Positions 53,194 through 55,747 of a stretch of DNA of 55,747 nt are shown piece by piece (position 1 is the stretch's first letter; every line of letters begins with the position of its first letter). Source of the DNA: Betaproteobacteria bacterium (lineage in GTDB: Bacteria > Pseudomonadota > Gammaproteobacteria > Burkholderiales > Rhodocyclaceae); NCBI GenBank assembly GCA_016194935.1, contig JACQAO010000079.1, positions 1 through 55,747 of the forward strand, in the 5' to 3' direction. The notes under the pieces were generated by a model. That model did not search any database. It was not told where the DNA came from and saw nothing but the letters and a program-made list of their open reading frames with translations. Position numbers and translations under genes: made by a program.

Positions 53194-53913
53194 CTAGTGT
53201 GAAATCCTGTCGGAAAGCAGACGATCCGATTCGCGTTTGACCACTGCATAACATTCGCAGACCCGTGCTTCCAGCTTGGGGCGATCCAGCACGGTGATCT
53301 TGCCGCGGCTATAGTGGATCAACCCTGCTGCTTGTAGATGGCCGGCGGCCTCGGTTACGCCTTCGCGGCGCACGCCGAGCATGTTGGCAATCAGATCCTG
53401 GGTCATGGTCAGCTCGCTCGTGGGCAGCCGGTCCAGGCTCAACAACAACCAGCGGCACAACTGCTGTTCGACCGCGTGGTGCCTGTTGCACACGGCGGTC
53501 TGCGCCATCTGCGTGATCAAGGCCTGAGTGTAACGCAGCAGCAGATGCTGTAAATCCAGACCCTTGGTGAATTCCGCCAGCAGCACGCCGGCCTTGAGCC
53601 GATAGCCGTGGCCCGCGCTCTGTACTACAGCGATGTTCGGGGTGCTCTCGCCGCCCATGAAGAGGGAGATGCCGGCGATGCCGTCGTAGCCGACCACGGC
53701 AATTTCCGCCGATGAACCATTCTCCATGACATACAGCAGGGAGACGATCGCGGTGGTGGGAAAATAAACGTGGCGCACCTTGGCGCCGGATTCGTATAGA
53801 AGCGTGCCGAGCGGCATCGGTACAAGCTCCAGATGCGGGAGCAGGTGTGCGTACTCGTCCACCGGCAGGGCGGCGAGCAGATGATTCTGGCGAGGGTCAT
53901 GAGGGCTGGGCAT
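53194..53913 (-). CDS. Crp/Fnr-family regulator, paralogue B
   Basis: 239 residues from ATG 53913, with GGAG before it; this start matches the N-terminus of paralogue A (MPSPH...QNHLLAALP). The sensor domain again lacks the cAMP-binding Glu and Arg (GIAGISLFMGGESTPNIA). The recognition helix is VRREGVTEAAG (181-191), differing from paralogue A only by Val for Ile at position 186. It lies opposite the 177-aa membrane protein with operator site 6 between them. Read from this side, a -10-like TATACT lies at 53957-53952, so site 6 could also control it. Confidence 0.9.
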   Translation of the reverse strand: MPSPHDPRQNHLLAALPVDEYAHLLPHLELVPMPLGTLLYESGAKVRHVYFPTTAIVSLLYVMENGSSAEIAVVGYDGIAGISLFMGGESTPNIAVVQSAGHGYRLKAGVLLAEFTKGLDLQHLLLRYTQALITQMAQTAVCNRHHAVEQQLCRWLLLSLDRLPTSELTMTQDLIANMLGVRREGVTEAAGHLQAAGLIHYSRGKITVLDRPKLEARVCECYAVVKRESDRLLSDRISH

Positions 53914-53973
53914 GAGTGCTCTCCAATCGTCAATCAACAACCGTTAAAGCCAGTATAAGCAACTGTTCGGGTA

Positions 53974-54016
53974 TGTGCCACAGCGTACAGACGCAGCAAT
54001 AAATTCAGCGCATAAA
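53974..54016 (+). promoter_or_regulatory. Crp-geometry operator and class II promoter, site 6 (divergent)
   Basis: TGTGCCACAGCGTACA (53974-53989), followed by GA. The -10-like CATAAA (54011-54016) begins 37 bases after the operator start, giving a start near 54023, only 2 bases before ATG 54025. It lies between Crp paralogue B and the 177-aa gene. Confidence 0.55.
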
Positions 54017-54024
54017 CGGCTTAT

Positions 54025-54558
54025 ATGAAAGCCCCAGCCTACCCAGCCCTGTACCTGATGCCGAAGTTGCCGGCGGCGCTGCAACGCTACCTGCCCCTGC
54101 TGATCGGGTGCCTTGCGGTGATCCTGCTCGGCAGCTCAGGCATTGCGGCTGTGATGGACAGAGCGCCCGGCGCAACCGATCCGGCGGGTGTTGTTCCGGC
54201 GCTCGGCCAGATCGGGACTTTCGGTGTTTCGCCGGTCGCCCCGGACGAGACGCAAGCGCCGGGCCTTTCGGCACGGGCAGCGCATGGCGCGCACGTCAAG
54301 GCGAGATGCACCGAATGCGGCGTCTTCACTTCTTCGCGCGTGATCGAGCCAGCCGGCGCCGGGGTGGAGCGCGGCATGACAGGCGGATTGGTGCGGGATG
54401 CCCGAAATGGCACGCCGGGCAAGACCGCCAAACGTTACGAAATCACTTTGCGCATGCGCAATGGATCAAGCCGGGTGTTCATGGACACCACTCCCGCGCA
54501 CTGGCGGGCGGGTGAGCGCGTGATACTCATCGAAGGCGCAAGCCAGTCGAACGATTGA
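54025..54558 (+). CDS. Hypothetical membrane-anchored protein with a C-terminal beta-domain
   Basis: 177 residues. One membrane segment near residues 22-45 (RYLPLLIGCLAVILLGSSGIAAVM), then a Pro/Gly-rich periplasmic linker, a Cys pair in KARCTECGVFTSSRVIE (about 92-108), and a beta-rich end (KRYEITLRMRNGSSRVF, WRAGERVILIEG) like those found beside glycine-zipper envelope proteins. I cannot name a family with confidence. Neither ATG 54025 nor ATG 54058 has a ribosome site; the former would give a nearly leaderless mRNA. It is directly behind operator site 6. Confidence 0.7.
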   Translation: MKAPAYPALYLMPKLPAALQRYLPLLIGCLAVILLGSSGIAAVMDRAPGATDPAGVVPALGQIGTFGVSPVAPDETQAPGLSARAAHGAHVKARCTECGVFTSSRVIEPAGAGVERGMTGGLVRDARNGTPGKTAKRYEITLRMRNGSSRVFMDTTPAHWRAGERVILIEGASQSND

Positions 54559-54569
54559 ATTCAGTGCTG

Positions 54570-54612
54570 TGTGCGACAGCGTACAGAAAACATGCCCGAT
54601 ATGCGGGAGGAT
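54570..54612 (+). promoter_or_regulatory. Crp-geometry operator and putative class II promoter, site 7
   Basis: TGTGCGACAGCGTACA (54570-54585), followed by GA. GAGGAT (54607-54612) occupies the expected -10 position but is the weakest match of the seven. The start would be near 54619, giving a leader of about 89 bases to the OmpA gene. Confidence 0.5.
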
Positions 54613-54707
54613 GACCACAGTAACTGCCGGTATCCAGCCGCTTTTGCAGGCAGTCGCATGAGGCCACGCAAGGCGGACAATTTCACAACTTATGCATCGG
54701 GGAAATC

Positions 54708-55400
54708 ATGACATTTTCATTTACCAAAAAGCAACTGGGCCTGACCGTATCGTTATCCTGCGCACTGGCGCTTGGCGCGGCAGCGAACATGGCAAGCGCG
54801 CAAACCAATCCGGCGGAAACCGGCTACCTGGCTGACCAGCGCGGCGCAGTGGTAAAGAGCGGCTTCGGGCTGTGCTGGCACAATGGCACTGGCCCCGCAC
54901 CTGCGCCCAGCGCCGAGTGCGACCCGAACTTCGTTGCGGCGCCAATCGCCAAGCTCGACCCGCCCGCTGCGCAACCAGCAGCCGCACCGCCAAAACCTGT
55001 GGTGAAGCCCGCGACCCGGCGCGTGACGCTGGCCGCCGATACGCTGTTTGATTTCAACAAGGCCGCCCTGCGTCCCGCCGGGCAGACCGCGCTGGACGAT
55101 TTTGTCAGCAAGAGCAAAGATATCAATCCGGAAGTGATCACGGCAGTCGGACATGCCGACCGCTTTGGTTCCAATGCCTACAACCAGCGCCTGTCCGAGC
55201 AGCGCGCGGCGGCGGTGAAGACTTACCTGATCAGCAAGGGCATCGCGTCGAATCGCATCCAGACCGAAGGCAAGGGCGAGACGCAGCCGCTCACCAAGGC
55301 CGACGAGTGCAAAGGCGCCAAGAGCGCCAAGGTGATTGCCTGCCTGCAACCCGACCGCCGCGTCGATATCGAAGTGGTGGGCAGCAGTATCAGCAATTAA
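54708..55400 (+). CDS. OmpA-family protein (short, without beta-barrel)
   Basis: 230 residues. The signal peptide ends near NMASA|QTNP. A short N-terminal region (LADQRGAVVKSGFGLCWHNG) and a Pro/Ala linker (PPAAQPAAAPPKP) lead to an OmpA C-terminal domain (LAADTLFDFNKAALRPAGQ, AVGHADRFGSNAYNQRLSEQRA, about 105-225). It has no 8-strand barrel, unlike the protein at 41982. The end, IACLQPDRRVDIEV, matches that protein. It should bind peptidoglycan in the periplasm. GGGGAAAT lies before the ATG. Confidence 0.93.
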   Translation: MTFSFTKKQLGLTVSLSCALALGAAANMASAQTNPAETGYLADQRGAVVKSGFGLCWHNGTGPAPAPSAECDPNFVAAPIAKLDPPAAQPAAAPPKPVVKPATRRVTLAADTLFDFNKAALRPAGQTALDDFVSKSKDINPEVITAVGHADRFGSNAYNQRLSEQRAAAVKTYLISKGIASNRIQTEGKGETQPLTKADECKGAKSAKVIACLQPDRRVDIEVVGSSISN

Positions 55401-55451
55401 CCATCACTTCTGTCAATCCCACTCCCAAGCTCACCATATAAAGGAATGATC

Positions 55452-55595
55452 GTGAACAAACTCAACCTCATCACCCTTGCGCTCGGCTGCGCGTTCAGCG
55501 CCGGCGCCCTGGCGCAAAACCTGTCGAAGAGCGAATACAAGGCCGCCAAGGATTACTGCATGGACCAGGCCAGAACGCTGCATGGCAAGTTGTAA
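55452..55595 (+). CDS. Small secreted protein, probably truncated
   Basis: 47 residues from GTG 55452, which has AAGGA six bases before it; ATG 55446 adds two residues. The signal peptide NLITLALGCAFSAGALA is followed by QNLSKSEYKAAKDYC. That mature start resembles a family of small envelope proteins in betaproteobacteria that continues with repeated Lys/Ala-rich helices. Here it stops after 28 residues, so it may be a shortened or decayed copy. No terminator was found after it. Confidence 0.5.
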   Translation: MNKLNLITLALGCAFSAGALAQNLSKSEYKAAKDYCMDQARTLHGKL

Positions 55596-55747
55596 GACGT
55601 ACTTAAATGCACTGTGTTATTAAATACGATCATGCCTGACGAACACGCCGCAACACGGACAACGAGGAAGGCTGTTGGCGATAGTGCGAGCGATGGCGTA
55701 GCGAAGAGTTCTGATCGAGTTCGGCACGTGACGTTGCGCACGGCGGG
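55596..55747. other. Terminal stretch with no supported feature
   Basis: The last 152 bases hold no convincing gene. A reverse-strand frame at 55553-55741 has no family features or ribosome site and overlaps the small secreted protein gene. It is AT-richer than the rest near 55600-55640, and may carry the control region of a gene outside the window. Confidence 0.4.

Noticed and set aside
53974..53989. Site 6 as a simple terminator or ordinary Crp (cAMP) site
   Set aside because: No T run or stable stem is adjacent, and the half-sites lack the TGTGA/TCACA bases; it matches the other six sites of the window in sequence and spacing.
55553..55741. Reverse-strand frame of 62 codons at the window end
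   Set aside because: No ribosome site, no family features, and it overlaps the small secreted protein gene.

Overview
The window is GC-rich, densely coded DNA with tightly overlapping operons. It looks like a chromosomal segment of a betaproteobacterium. The evidence is the YjgA(DarP)-Mog pair, OmpA proteins ending in a CLQPDRRV-type signature, a DUF2934-glgC glycogen operon, and a PsrA/FadE/FadI/FadB set. I cannot name the genus from sequence alone. I see no rRNA, tRNA, CRISPR array, transposase or prophage.

Layout. (1) 1-7.3 kb: end of yjgA, mog, a HigBA-like toxin-antitoxin pair, an M17 aminopeptidase, thyA, and a reverse-strand pair made of a PHP/DUF3604-like protein and a ModA-like binding protein without a signal peptide. 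(2) 7.3-11.8 kb: a palindromic repeat, chrA, a DASS/SLC13 anion transporter, a periplasmic Cache-like sensor protein and a divergent Crp/Fnr regulator. (3) 11.8-24.7 kb: a glycogen/alpha-glucan operon (DUF2934, glgC, two GH57 enzymes, glgP, pgi, glgA) followed by a flavoprotein. (4) 24.7-28.6 kb: a second palindromic repeat, a ThDP enzyme, an AbrB-Doc toxin-antitoxin pair and an MFS transporter. (5) 28.6-37.1 kb, reverse strand: a beta-oxidation operon (TetR, FadE, FadI, FadB-type, thioesterase, two hydrolases). Its regulator gene has a sigma70 promoter whose start point lies inside a PsrA-type operator. (6) 37.1-55.7 kb: an envelope and signalling region with two Ig-like/DUF3494 lipoproteins, two OmpA proteins, BON and small membrane proteins, a PerM-type transporter, a CHASE3-PAS hybrid kinase with response regulator, two paralogous Crp-like regulators, a second HigBA pair and a solo HicB.

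The main discovery candidate is in region 6. Seven 16-bp Crp-geometry palindromes (consensus TGTGCGCCAGCGCACA followed by GA) occur between 37.1 and 54.6 kb, all in the same orientation. A -10-like hexamer begins exactly 37 bases after the start of each one, which puts every operator at -41.5 (class II activator position). They precede both DUF3494 lipoproteins, the BON lipoprotein, the kinase-response regulator-Crp operon, a 177-aa membrane protein, an OmpA protein, and one non-coding interval that folds into two hairpins ending in an intrinsic terminator (a candidate sRNA of about 77 nt). The two Crp paralogues (51058-51831 and 53194-53913) have almost identical recognition helices. In these an Arg of Crp is replaced by Glu, which could explain TGTGC half-sites in place of TGTGA. 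One paralogue is the third gene of an operon that carries the operator. The other is divergent from an operator. Together these features suggest a self-regulated envelope-response regulon. The motif positions are read directly from the sequence; the regulator-operator pairing is inference.
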